NCBI GenBank assembly: GCA_964480915.1
Contig: CAYZRS010000023.1
Coordinates: forward strand, 1-64,000
DNA length: 64,000 nucleotides
Direction: 5' to 3'
Source of the DNA: CAWGCE01 sp964480915
GTDB taxonomy: Bacteria; Planctomycetota; Planctomycetia; Pirellulales; Pirellulaceae
Below the pieces are notes generated by a model, which saw only the letters and a program-made list of their open reading frames with translations, did no database searches and was not told the origin of the DNA. Positions 9,123-17,839 of this stretch are shown here, piece by piece; the stretch's first letter is position 1; each line of letters begins with the position of its first letter. The translations under genes were made by a program, and so were the position numbers.

Positions 9123-10442
9123 TTGCTTGGTGAGGCCATCGACGACGGCCGACGTGGAACTACGATACTATATTGGTGCCCTTTCAATAAAACCCGTCAA
9201 AATCTTCGTTTGTTGCAGCCGTTTTGGAGTTTTTCGTTGTATCTTCGCCGCACTTCGATCTTTGCCGTTGTTCTGATTCTGGTCTTACGCTCGGCGATTG
9301 GCTGGCAGCTTTTCTATGAAGGGCTGTGGAAGATAAAGACGCAATCGACTCCCTATCCGTGGACGTCGGCTGGCTACCTGAAAAATTCCCAAGGCCCCAT
9401 GCGATCTACATTTCGCAAGATGGCCGGTGATCCCAACGAACTCGATTGGCTCGACGTCGACAAGATGTCGACCAAGTGGACTACCTGGCAGGATCGATTC
9501 GCGCAGCATTTCAAGTTGGACGATCGCCAGGTCAGACGTCTTGCGAATTACGTCCAAGGACCCAAGGAATTCGTATCCGACGCGGGCAAGATCGAGTCGG
9601 TGCCGGAGGGAGTCAATTTGGACTCGGTCAGCGTCATCCGGTTCGACGCCGAGAAGAAGCGTCTCGTCGTCGACGGCAAGAAACACTTGAGCGGTAAGGA
9701 GTATACCAAGCTGCTGCAGTCCATTCCCGAGGGGGACGATCCGTCGATCAATGCGTTCCGAGAACAGTTAAACAAAGTCTATCAGCGGTCTTCGAATTTA
9801 AGCTATCTGGAACAGTTGCGGGCGGCGCTGCTTGGCGATTCGGATGTCGCCGGTATGCAGACCAAGGACGGCGGTGTCCAGCAGATTGGCGAATTGCAGA
9901 AGTATCGGAATATGCTGGAGGACTACGAGACGGAGGCCGCTGCCGCCAAACAAGATTTTCAGCACGAACACCTCCAGAAGATGTGGGCTGACGTGCAAGC
10001 CCAACGAGTCAAGTTGGTCGGACCGATTAAAGCACTCGAACAGTCGATGCATGACGATGCTCAGAAACTGTTGACCGTAGAGCAACTGAAACGGGGTAAA
10101 TTGCCCACGCCGTGGACCACGTTGCGAATTTTGGATGCACTGACGATTGCCGGATTGACCATTTTGGGCTTCTGCCTGATGACCGGACTGCTGACTCGAT
10201 TTTCAGCAATTATGGCGGCGATCATGCTCTTTTCCTTCTACTTGGCGATGCCACCGTTGCCCGGTTTGCCGGAGCAGCCGGGGCCTGAACACAGCCTGAT
10301 TGTGAACAAGAATTTGATCGAAGTCTTTGCCCTTTTGGCAATTGCAGCCTTTCCAAGTGGCTATTGGTTCGGCCTGGATGCGGTGCTTGGCAAGTTCTTC
10401 CGCAAAATTCTTGGTAGCCGCAAAGAAGATGACGGCGAATAA
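9123..10442 (+). CDS. DoxX family membrane protein with long insert
   Basis: A protein of up to 439 residues beginning 8 nt after apbE. One membrane segment near residues 45-65 (LYLRRTSIFAVVL...) and a C-terminal block of about three (TIAGLTILGFCLM, AIMAAIMLFSFYLAMPP, VFALLAIAAFPSGYWFG) match the DoxX/TQO DoxD fold. About 250 mostly charged residues are inserted between the first and second membrane helices, probably outside the cytoplasm and partly coiled coil. The start is uncertain; the TTG at 9123 is the longest form, and TTG codons near 9211-9238 would start just before the first helix. Such DoxX proteins are repeatedly found next to Gfo/Idh/MocA genes in planctomycetes. Confidence 0.75.
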   Translation: MLGEAIDDGRRGTTILYWCPFNKTRQNLRLLQPFWSFSLYLRRTSIFAVVLILVLRSAIGWQLFYEGLWKIKTQSTPYPWTSAGYLKNSQGPMRSTFRKMAGDPNELDWLDVDKMSTKWTTWQDRFAQHFKLDDRQVRRLANYVQGPKEFVSDAGKIESVPEGVNLDSVSVIRFDAEKKRLVVDGKKHLSGKEYTKLLQSIPEGDDPSINAFREQLNKVYQRSSNLSYLEQLRAALLGDSDVAGMQTKDGGVQQIGELQKYRNMLEDYETEAAAAKQDFQHEHLQKMWADVQAQRVKLVGPIKALEQSMHDDAQKLLTVEQLKRGKLPTPWTTLRILDALTIAGLTILGFCLMTGLLTRFSAIMAAIMLFSFYLAMPPLPGLPEQPGPEHSLIVNKNLIEVFALLAIAAFPSGYWFGLDAVLGKFFRKILGSRKEDDGE

Positions 10443-10551
10443 TGGCGTCAGCGATAAAAGTGGAAACATGTCGTCGTTCGCATTTGCCGCGTCAATGACC
10501 GGCGGAAAAGACAAAAATTAAAATTAGATTCGGACGTTGAGGAATTGAACT

Positions 10552-12117
10552 ATGTTGGTCACCCCCGAACAAGAACAGATCGGTCGCGACAATTTTTACG
10601 AAGCGATTGGTGCCGATGTGAATCGACGCGATGCGATCAAGACGGCGCTGGCCGCTGGCGTGGGACTGGGCGCTGCCTCCTTCGGCTATAAGAAACTGAC
10701 CGGTTCGGATCGCGTTCGCACTGCGTTCATTGGAACCGGTGACGAAGGGAACGTGCTGATTACCGAGCACCCAGAAGATTACATGGAGATTGTGGCCATC
10801 GCCGATCCTCGGCCGGCCAATATCGAGCGCACATTCAAGGGAAGTCACCCCGTCGCCCGTATCGGTCTGAACAAGAAACTGGGCGCCGATGCGGCAGCCT
10901 CGGTGGCCACATACACCGATCACAAGGCGCTTTTGGCCGACAAAGAAAAGCTGGGTTTAGAAGCAGTTGTGATCGCCGTTCCGCTCAGCCAGCACGCGCC
11001 GATCGCCATGGAATGCATGGAGGCCGGTTTGCACGTCCTGTCCGAGAAACTGATGGCTCGGACCGTGGAACAATGCAAAGAGATGATCCGAAAAGCGAAA
11101 GAAAATAATCTTCTGCTCGCCGTCGGACATCAGCGTCACTACAGCGTGCTCTATGAAAACGCCAACCATCTTGTCCAAGACGGGCTGCTGGGCGAAATCA
11201 AATTCATTCGTGCTCAGTGGCATCGTAACAATAGCTTCGAGGGGCGAGATTCGTGGCGGAAATGGAAGTACGACGGGTATGCGAAGCGTGACCGCGAACA
11301 TCTGACCGAAATGGAAAAGAGTGGCAAGTTGAAAGAACTGGGCTACGATTCGGCCAAGCAGTTGGTCGATTGGCGCTTGTACGAGAAAACGGGCGGAGGA
11401 TTGATGGCCGAATTGGGCAGCCATCAGATGGATGCTTGTAGTATTTTCTTGGGCAATGTCCATCCGATCGCCGTGCACGGCTTCGGTGGAAAGAACTTCT
11501 ACGGCATCAATGGCGTGGGCCCCCAAGATAAATGGGACGACGATCGCGAAATCGATGACCAGATTTTCGTGACGTTCGAATTTCCTGGTCGAACCTACTT
11601 CGAAGACGATGGTCACACCGTCAAGAATGAACGCGATGTCTGTATTGTCACCTATTCATCGATCAATACGAATCGTTGGGAGCCATACGGCGAAGCCGTT
11701 TTCGGTACTCGAGGTTCGATGGTGATGAAGACGGAAAAAGAGGCGCTGCTGTACAAGGAAGCGAGCGCCAGTAGTGGCGGTGGGCTCGATCAAAGACTCC
11801 ACGTCATCCAAGGTACCAAGGGAGGCGGGCCTGTCTTGGATTCGTACGAAACGGCTGCACCCTCCCCCGCTGCGACAGCGGCGAACAAGGAAATGGGCTC
11901 ACCCGTCAGTCGTGGCTATCGCGAAGAAATGGAGCATTTCTGCTACTGCATTCGCGAAGGGAAAGATGAGCTCCGCTGCAACGGAACGGTTGCCATGGGA
12001 GACGCCATCATGGCGATGACGGCCAATCTCGCGATGAAACACAAACAGCGCATCGAGTTCAAACCGGAATGGTTCGATCCAGACAACGATGCGACGCCTG
12101 AAGCAGACTTCGCATAA
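10552..12117 (+). CDS. Gfo/Idh/MocA family oxidoreductase
   Basis: NAD(P)-dependent sugar-type oxidoreductase of 521 residues. A Tat-like segment (NRRDAIK then a hydrophobic AALAAGVGLGAA stretch) lies at residues 24-45, after an unusual hydrophilic extension. The Rossmann motif GTGDEGN follows at about residue 62 and the conserved Glu-Lys of SEKLMA at about 164-169. ELGSHQMDACSIFLG is typical of the planctomycete branch. It probably oxidises or rearranges a sugar derivative, perhaps outside the cytoplasm. It follows the DoxX gene by 109 nt on the same strand. Confidence 0.85.
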   Translation: MLVTPEQEQIGRDNFYEAIGADVNRRDAIKTALAAGVGLGAASFGYKKLTGSDRVRTAFIGTGDEGNVLITEHPEDYMEIVAIADPRPANIERTFKGSHPVARIGLNKKLGADAAASVATYTDHKALLADKEKLGLEAVVIAVPLSQHAPIAMECMEAGLHVLSEKLMARTVEQCKEMIRKAKENNLLLAVGHQRHYSVLYENANHLVQDGLLGEIKFIRAQWHRNNSFEGRDSWRKWKYDGYAKRDREHLTEMEKSGKLKELGYDSAKQLVDWRLYEKTGGGLMAELGSHQMDACSIFLGNVHPIAVHGFGGKNFYGINGVGPQDKWDDDREIDDQIFVTFEFPGRTYFEDDGHTVKNERDVCIVTYSSINTNRWEPYGEAVFGTRGSMVMKTEKEALLYKEASASSGGGLDQRLHVIQGTKGGGPVLDSYETAAPSPAATAANKEMGSPVSRGYREEMEHFCYCIREGKDELRCNGTVAMGDAIMAMTANLAMKHKQRIEFKPEWFDPDNDATPEADFA

Positions 12118-12272
12118 TCGACTGACCGAAACGGTATTTCCCGTTTCGCAAAGAGTCTTCCGTACGCGGAAAAAATGCGGGCACCATTTCCAGGGGCCAC
12201 GCCAAGTTGCAACCCTCGCACGTGGACTAAGTCGGCGCGCCGCACTAGAATGTAGCGACGGAAGGGGCCCCG

Positions 12273-13052
12273 ATGAAGTTCGACCTAAAATCGTTGATGC
12301 AACATGCTGGCAAATCTGCCAAGCACATCACCCGTTCGATTACTGGACGGGATGAATTGGGCAATGAAGTCGTTCAAGAAAAACTCGATCTCTCGAATCC
12401 GACAAAGCTGCTGACCTCGCCGGCCGCGGCCATCCGGACGGTGAAGGATGAGCTTTTTGGTGTGCTGTTCTTTGTCGCTGTCATCTGGGCCGTCTATTGG
12501 GGTGACACGTTTATCCCGTTTATCAATCTGAATGAGATCGCGCCGCTGATTCCTCGGACGCTGCGGGGCTTGCCTGGGATTTTTACGATGACCTTCCTGC
12601 ATGGCGGGATTCGACATCTGATCCAGAACACGATCCCTCTGATTGTCTTGCTGACTTTGCTCGCAGGGTCTCGAGGGCGTTCCTGGCTGATCGTCCTTTC
12701 CATCATGTTGCTCAGTGGAAGTTTGTTGTGGCTGTTTGGTCGCAACGGGACCGATGAGCATGTCATTCATCACGTGGGTGCGAGTGGTCTTGTGATGGGG
12801 CTGATCACCTTCCTGATTGCCTCCGCATGCATTGAGAGAAGAATCGTTCCCATGGTCATCGCGGTCGTGGTCGGCTTGCTGTTCGGTTCGAATTTGATCT
12901 TCGGATTCTGGCCAGCTCCGGGCGTTTCTTGGGATGGCCACCTTTGCGGTGCCTTAGCCGGTGTCATCGTCGCCTTTGGGTGCGCACAGGCGTGGTTTAC
13001 CAAGGAAGTCTTGGGACTACGGAAAGAGCTTGTGATCAAGCAGAAGACTTAA
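12273..13052 (+). CDS. Rhomboid family intramembrane serine protease
   Basis: A 259-residue integral membrane protein. The rhomboid signatures are all present: HGGIRHLIQN (His110, His115, Asn119) in the second core helix, GASG with catalytic Ser171, and the catalytic His223 in WDGHLCGALAG. A soluble N-terminal region of about 60 residues precedes the first helix, and about six membrane segments follow. It cleaves membrane-protein substrates within the bilayer; the substrate is unknown. The ATG at 12273 follows GGAAGGGGCCCCG, which gives a purine-rich ribosome site. It is convergent with the pseudo-HtrA gene, 13 nt between stops. Confidence 0.85.
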   Translation: MKFDLKSLMQHAGKSAKHITRSITGRDELGNEVVQEKLDLSNPTKLLTSPAAAIRTVKDELFGVLFFVAVIWAVYWGDTFIPFINLNEIAPLIPRTLRGLPGIFTMTFLHGGIRHLIQNTIPLIVLLTLLAGSRGRSWLIVLSIMLLSGSLLWLFGRNGTDEHVIHHVGASGLVMGLITFLIASACIERRIVPMVIAVVVGLLFGSNLIFGFWPAPGVSWDGHLCGALAGVIVAFGCAQAWFTKEVLGLRKELVIKQKT

Positions 13053-13065
13053 AGTCGTTCCAGGC

Positions 13066-15018
13066 TTAAAGTCGATCCAGAGTGTCGATCCAGCGTGTCA
13101 GCGATTCGATTTCATCCGCCACAAGGTAACGAGATTCGTTCAGTTCCGCATCGGAAACTGGGAATTTCAGCGCCCGGAGGCCTTTGGCGTCGCGTTCCAT
13201 GAATTTGGAATACTTCGATTCCTGGCACCTGACGAGATAGTAGGTCAACGGTTCCCTCGGATCGTTCGAGCGAATATCGGCACCACGTGGTACGGTCGCA
13301 TCGACCACTGCAACTCCGCGAATGATGTCGCGATTGGCGAGCGCGATGCGATGCGCCAGCGAACCGCCCGCTTGATAACCGTGAACAACGACTCGCGTCG
13401 GATCGATTTCGTACTTCGTCATCGCTAAGTCAATAAACTTGCGAACCAAAGCTGCTTCGGCGGGCAGCCAACGATCTGCGTTGATAGGTTGCGGAGCTAA
13501 GACGATGAGTTCTCTTTCATTGCAAACGGCCGACCAGCGTTTGACGAGGTCGTCGCTGGATTCCATCTTTGGGGATGGGAGCCAAACGACTAAGCCGTAG
13601 TCTCGCTTCTCGTCATACGACTTGGGAATGATGGCTTGGCACTTGTTCTGTTCTGCAGGTAACGACAGGTCGACGATGGTGGTTTCCTCCGATTTCGCGT
13701 CACCGGTTGGGCTCAGTTTGTCGACGATCGCTTCCGGCGTTGTCGCAAGCACGATTTCGGCTTTCCTGCGGCGAGTCCCGCGGATGACTTCGACGGTGGC
13801 TGTTTGGCCCGGTTCTAAAACAGCGATGGCACTGCGCCAGTCGGCAATCGAATCGATGGACTTCCCGTCGAGGGATATCAGTTGGTCGCCCTCGGTGAGA
13901 CCAGCCTGGGCGGCGGGGCTATCCGGATAGACAAACCGGATTTCCGTCCCATCGCGATGACGACTGGGCAAAATTCCTACGAAGGGCTGTTCGTAAGGAT
14001 CGATGCGATCGGCAAGCGTTAAAGAAACCGTCTGTTCTTTCTTGTCTCGTTCGAATGTGATGTTGATCTCGTCACCACCGTAGAGTGGTCCGAGCGCATG
14101 CTTGAGTTGCGAGTGCGATGTGACGTCACGGTCTTTGATTCGGAGAATGAGGTCGCCCGGTTCGATCCCTGCGGCACGCGCAGGTGATTTTGGCAGCGTT
14201 GAGGCGACTTCTAAGGCACCACGATACAAATCCTCATTCTTGAGCGTGACTCCCAGCAGTCCCGGTGTCAGTTCTTTGCCGGTGATCATGGTTTCGAGTC
14301 GATGTTGGATTTCGTTCAGAGGTACGGCGAACCCAATGCCAGAATCGTACATTTCAGCGCCGGCGAGCTGGCTTCCATCCTCCGTCGACAACGGCACCAG
14401 GATGCCGATAACCTGCCCATAGATGTCGACCAAAGCGCCGCCGTAGTTAACGGGCGATACCTTGGCATCGGTTTGGACAGCACGTCCCCAAATGCGTTCG
14501 GTCGCGCTGACAATGCCGACCGATACGTTCGGGGTTTGAGCGTCGAATGACTTACCGACGGCGATCGCCCATTGTCCGACTCGGAGCTCGGAACGCTTGA
14601 CGATTTTTGGGAGCGTTAACTTTTTAGTAGTGTTGATCTTGAGCAGTACCAATCTGCGGCTTTTATCTCGGGCGACGATTTTCGCCGCGAATTCCTGCCC
14701 CGAAGAAAGCGTGACGAGCACGGCGCTGGGCTTCTGCACGAAACTGTAAGAGCTACAGACGATATGCCCGTCTTCGCTGACGATCACACCGGAGGTGGGG
14801 GCAGTGCCGGTCAGAACCGATTCGACTTTTTCTAGGCCGCCCACGGTTTGGATTTGGACGATGGAATCGGCGACCGCATTCACCGCGTCCTGAATCGCTT
14901 TTTCTTCGGCTGCCGCCAGGCCGTTTGGGGCGTCTTCGGCGAAGGTCGTGGTTGTGAAAGTGGCAAGCAGCACCACCGCCACGACCAAGGACATGCATCG
15001 TGAACCGTGGAAAATCAT
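13066..15018 (-). CDS. Pseudo-HtrA/PDZ protein fused to inactive alpha/beta hydrolase
   Basis: Exported protein of 650 residues: signal peptide (1-27), an HtrA-like trypsin fold (about 45-245), two PDZ domains (about 253-338 and 345-428) and an alpha/beta-hydrolase domain resembling esterase/PHB-depolymerase proteins (about 455-650). Aligned to the active paralogue two genes upstream, the catalytic His, Asp and Ser positions hold Tyr91, Arg122 and Tyr192 (VNYGGA where GNSGG is expected). The hydrolase nucleophile elbow reads HGYQAGG, with Gln549 in place of Ser, and no C-terminal catalytic His is evident. It therefore looks like a double pseudoenzyme, perhaps a binding scaffold. Its ATG overlaps the upstream stop (ATGA), so it is co-translated with the other HtrA genes. 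Confidence 0.85.
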   Translation of the reverse strand: MIFHGSRCMSLVVAVVLLATFTTTTFAEDAPNGLAAAEEKAIQDAVNAVADSIVQIQTVGGLEKVESVLTGTAPTSGVIVSEDGHIVCSSYSFVQKPSAVLVTLSSGQEFAAKIVARDKSRRLVLLKINTTKKLTLPKIVKRSELRVGQWAIAVGKSFDAQTPNVSVGIVSATERIWGRAVQTDAKVSPVNYGGALVDIYGQVIGILVPLSTEDGSQLAGAEMYDSGIGFAVPLNEIQHRLETMITGKELTPGLLGVTLKNEDLYRGALEVASTLPKSPARAAGIEPGDLILRIKDRDVTSHSQLKHALGPLYGGDEINITFERDKKEQTVSLTLADRIDPYEQPFVGILPSRHRDGTEIRFVYPDSPAAQAGLTEGDQLISLDGKSIDSIADWRSAIAVLEPGQTATVEVIRGTRRRKAEIVLATTPEAIVDKLSPTGDAKSEETTIVDLSLPAEQNKCQAIIPKSYDEKRDYGLVVWLPSPKMESSDDLVKRWSAVCNERELIVLAPQPINADRWLPAEAALVRKFIDLAMTKYEIDPTRVVVHGYQAGGSLAHRIALANRDIIRGVAVVDATVPRGADIRSNDPREPLTYYLVRCQESKYSKFMERDAKGLRALKFPVSDAELNESRYLVADEIESLTRWIDTLDRL

Positions 15019-16058
15019 TCTCGAGGCCTTAGCGTTATTGGGTGGAGCTCTTGGTCACGAAGCACAACCAGTGACAATGGTTCTTCACGGTCCAATTGAG
15101 TTAAGATTTCGAACAGCTGTTTTTGCGATCGAACGACACGTTGGTCGACGTAGACGACTAAGTCATCTGGCAGCAGGCCGGCGGCCGCTGCTGGCGAAGT
15201 CGGGATGACCTCTTCGACGAAAGGTGGTGTCTTCGGCATCAGGTTGGGAACGAGTCGAATACCTAGCAAGGCCGTCGTCCAAGGTGATTCGGAGGCCGCA
15301 TTGTCCGTGTCGTTTGCGGAGGTGACACGTGTCTTGCCGCTGATGATGTCAGCAACGGCCGTTTCGATCTCTGAAATCGGCAGCGCGTAGTTGAGCCAGG
15401 TATTGCTGTCCGAACTCCGCAGTTCTTTGCCAAGAATCCCCGCCAGATTTCCGTCGAGATCGGTCAGCACGCCTCCTGCCGCCCCTGCATTGTTCGTCAT
15501 GGCGTCTAGGACATAGACACGGCCATTGTAGGGTGTTCGAAACGTCCCTTTGCGGGCCGACAGCTTCCAGATCGACGAAACTTGTCCATGTTGGACGCTG
15601 GCCGGTTCGTTGCCCGACGCGATACCGTAGAGATTGCTGAAGGCCAGGATCCGTTGCCCCACTTTCAATTCGGTCGATTGATCGAGAGCGAAATGCTCCA
15701 AGCCATTGGCATCAATCTTCAACACGGCGATTTCCAGTCGCGGGTCGGTGCCTAAGAGTGTTGCTTCGAAGCGAGAGCCATCGTCGAGTGTGGCGGTGAT
15801 CGAGTCGGTATCCAGCACATAGCTAAACGCCGTGACGATGTGTCCTTCGGCCGAGGCGACAAAGCCGCTTTGGTATGGCTCCATTCCTCGCATTCCGCCG
15901 GCACCATAAATCTTGACGATCTTGGGCTGAATGGCGCGAGTCGTGTGGACAAACGAGAGTTGGCCCCAGGCGTTGCCACCGCACCAGACCGAAATCACCG
16001 CCAGCGCTAGGCCGAAAATGCACGAACTGGACTGGTTAAAGCGAGACGATCGACTCAT
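15015..16058 (-). CDS. Catalytically dead HtrA-like protein
   Basis: A 347-residue exported protein with an N-terminal hydrophobic signal (about 13-32), a trypsin-like domain and a C-terminal PDZ domain (about 260-345). It starts at the ATG at 16058, which overlaps the stop of the upstream protease as ATGA; a longer in-frame extension inside that gene is unlikely. Triad positions are substituted: His to Ser79 (IVTAFSYV), Asp to Glu109 (RLEIAVLKI) and Ser to Ala194 (AGAAGG for GNSGG). The fold is otherwise well kept. Loss of all three residues points to a regulatory or substrate-binding role alongside the active paralogue encoded just upstream. Confidence 0.85.
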   Translation of the reverse strand: MSRSSRFNQSSSCIFGLALAVISVWCGGNAWGQLSFVHTTRAIQPKIVKIYGAGGMRGMEPYQSGFVASAEGHIVTAFSYVLDTDSITATLDDGSRFEATLLGTDPRLEIAVLKIDANGLEHFALDQSTELKVGQRILAFSNLYGIASGNEPASVQHGQVSSIWKLSARKGTFRTPYNGRVYVLDAMTNNAGAAGGVLTDLDGNLAGILGKELRSSDSNTWLNYALPISEIETAVADIISGKTRVTSANDTDNAASESPWTTALLGIRLVPNLMPKTPPFVEEVIPTSPAAAAGLLPDDLVVYVDQRVVRSQKQLFEILTQLDREEPLSLVVLRDQELHPITLRPRE

Positions 16059-17839
16059 GTTGCATCCTCGCCCGGGAAAGTGAAGGTGTCGATCGTGTAA
16101 GTCCCGTACGTGGCGTCGCCGATGCGAACGCGGAACTTCGACGGCTTTTGATGTTTGTCGAGCTGTTTGTACTCTTGGAAGTGAATTTCGCAAGGATCGG
16201 CATCGCCGGGCGGGTAGAGCTCGACCAAATCCAAAGTGCCCTCCCCTGGCGAAAAGTACATGCGAATTTCGAACTCGTCGTACAATCCGATAATGACGTC
16301 GCTGAGCTGGCCCGAGCGGTCGGTCGGTGCCTTACCAAAGTAGTAAACTTCACCGAACTGGGCTGGTCCTTCGGTCAAGAATCGTCTCCACATCTGAAGA
16401 GCGATCAGCATGCCGCCGCTCCCTGGCGGTTCCAACTGATCGCCGAGTTCTTGTGACATATCGACCAGCGTCATGATCTCTGGCAAGTTGGCCACAACTT
16501 TCGCATCGTTCAACGTGATCTCGAACTTGGCATTGTCGGCAGTGGTTCCGGTCAGGCTCCATTCACCTTTGTTGCGGGGGACCGCCCCAGCGCGGCTTAG
16601 TCTATTCCAGATGCGTTCGACATTTTGTTGATTGAAGTAGTAATTCGCGTAGCCACTTCGTTTCGTGTAGAGCTCCTTTACCGCGTCTGGGATTTCGTTT
16701 TTCGGAGGCTTCGGTTTGGCCCGTAGTGGATTCTTGGGACCGGGCGCTTCGGGCGCCTTGTCTTTCTTTTGCGGTTTGGGCATCGGCGTCGGTGGCTTTT
16801 GGTCGCCTTCTAACTTTGCGACAAGTTGACCCGAGGAATGAACTCCGTCAAGCCGCACCAAGATCTCGGTGTCCTGCCCATCGCGGCGATAGACGACGGG
16901 GATTCGCCAACCTTTGGGGTAGGTACCCAGGACGTTTTTGAACATGTTGACCGTGGCAACCGATCGGCCACCGAGGCCAATGATCTCGTCATCGAACCGT
17001 AACCCGCGGCGATAGGCGTCGCCCGATTCGAGGATGTTGCTAACGAGGAGGCTGCCTTTCTCATCGGACGAGACGGTGAAGCCGAGCGTCGCATGATCGA
17101 CAATCCGGCCGCTCCGTAAGTGGCCCATGAATTTCTTGATTTGATTGATGGAAATCGCATAACCGACTCCCACGTTGACTCGTCCCCGTTTTTCGAAAGA
17201 GGCGCGGCCATTGATGCCGACCAGTTGGCCGGCTGCGTTAAACAAAGGGCCGCCCGAATTTCCAGGATTGATCGATGCATCGGTCTGAATGCAGTCGGCA
17301 TATTCCAGCAGTGTCCCGGACGGATACTGGTAGCGATGCACGCCCGAGATAATGCCGTACGTCACGGTCGGGTTGAAATCGGTTGCCAGCACGAATGGAT
17401 TGCCGACCACATAACAGGTCTGTCCCGCTTCTAATTGATCGCTATCGCCCATGACGGCGGTCGGAAAGTCGTCTCGGCCGACAAGTTTGATCAGCGCCAC
17501 GTCGCCTACCGGATCGATGCTGACGAGGATCGCGTCGTACATTTTGCCGTCATTCATTCCACATCGCATGTGGTTGCCGCACGGTTGGACTACGTGGAAA
17601 TTCGTGAGCGCGTAACCATCGGGAGTAATCACCACACCCGATCCGCCGCCTGCGCTGTCGGCTCCGAAGATCGCCAACGTCGGTTGCGAGATTCGCTCGA
17701 TGATCTCAATTCGGTCGGCCTGAGCCTTGATCACGCTGGCCGGCGGTGCGGCTTCGACGCCTGCTGCCATGATCAGAACGATGCTGAAGATCAAGCGGAC
17801 GAGCCGGAGGTTTCGAGCGTGGCGGTAGCTGCGTGTCAT
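16055..17839 (-). CDS. HtrA-like trypsin-type serine protease, intact triad
   Basis: A 594-residue exported protease. A signal peptide (about 12-31) leads into a trypsin-like domain with a complete triad: His82 (TNFHVV), Asp113 (GDVALIKL) and Ser195 (GNSGGPL). One PDZ domain follows (about 235-330), then a Pro/Lys-rich linker and a C-terminal domain of about 210 residues that I do not recognise. The start is the ATG at 17839, which overlaps the upstream stop as ATGA. It heads a three-gene set in which the next two HtrA paralogues are inactive. Likely a periplasmic quality-control or processing protease. Confidence 0.9.
   Translation of the reverse strand: MTRSYRHARNLRLVRLIFSIVLIMAAGVEAAPPASVIKAQADRIEIIERISQPTLAIFGADSAGGGSGVVITPDGYALTNFHVVQPCGNHMRCGMNDGKMYDAILVSIDPVGDVALIKLVGRDDFPTAVMGDSDQLEAGQTCYVVGNPFVLATDFNPTVTYGIISGVHRYQYPSGTLLEYADCIQTDASINPGNSGGPLFNAAGQLVGINGRASFEKRGRVNVGVGYAISINQIKKFMGHLRSGRIVDHATLGFTVSSDEKGSLLVSNILESGDAYRRGLRFDDEIIGLGGRSVATVNMFKNVLGTYPKGWRIPVVYRRDGQDTEILVRLDGVHSSGQLVAKLEGDQKPPTPMPKPQKKDKAPEAPGPKNPLRAKPKPPKNEIPDAVKELYTKRSGYANYYFNQQNVERIWNRLSRAGAVPRNKGEWSLTGTTADNAKFEITLNDAKVVANLPEIMTLVDMSQELGDQLEPPGSGGMLIALQMWRRFLTEGPAQFGEVYYFGKAPTDRSGQLSDVIIGLYDEFEIRMYFSPGEGTLDLVELYPPGDADPCEIHFQEYKQLDKHQKPSKFRVRIGDATYGTYTIDTFTFPGEDAT

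Noticed and set aside
16055..16193. Extended start of the dead HtrA gene at 16193
   Set aside because: It would lie inside the upstream protease gene; the ATGA junction at 16058 and the signal peptide right after it support the shorter form.
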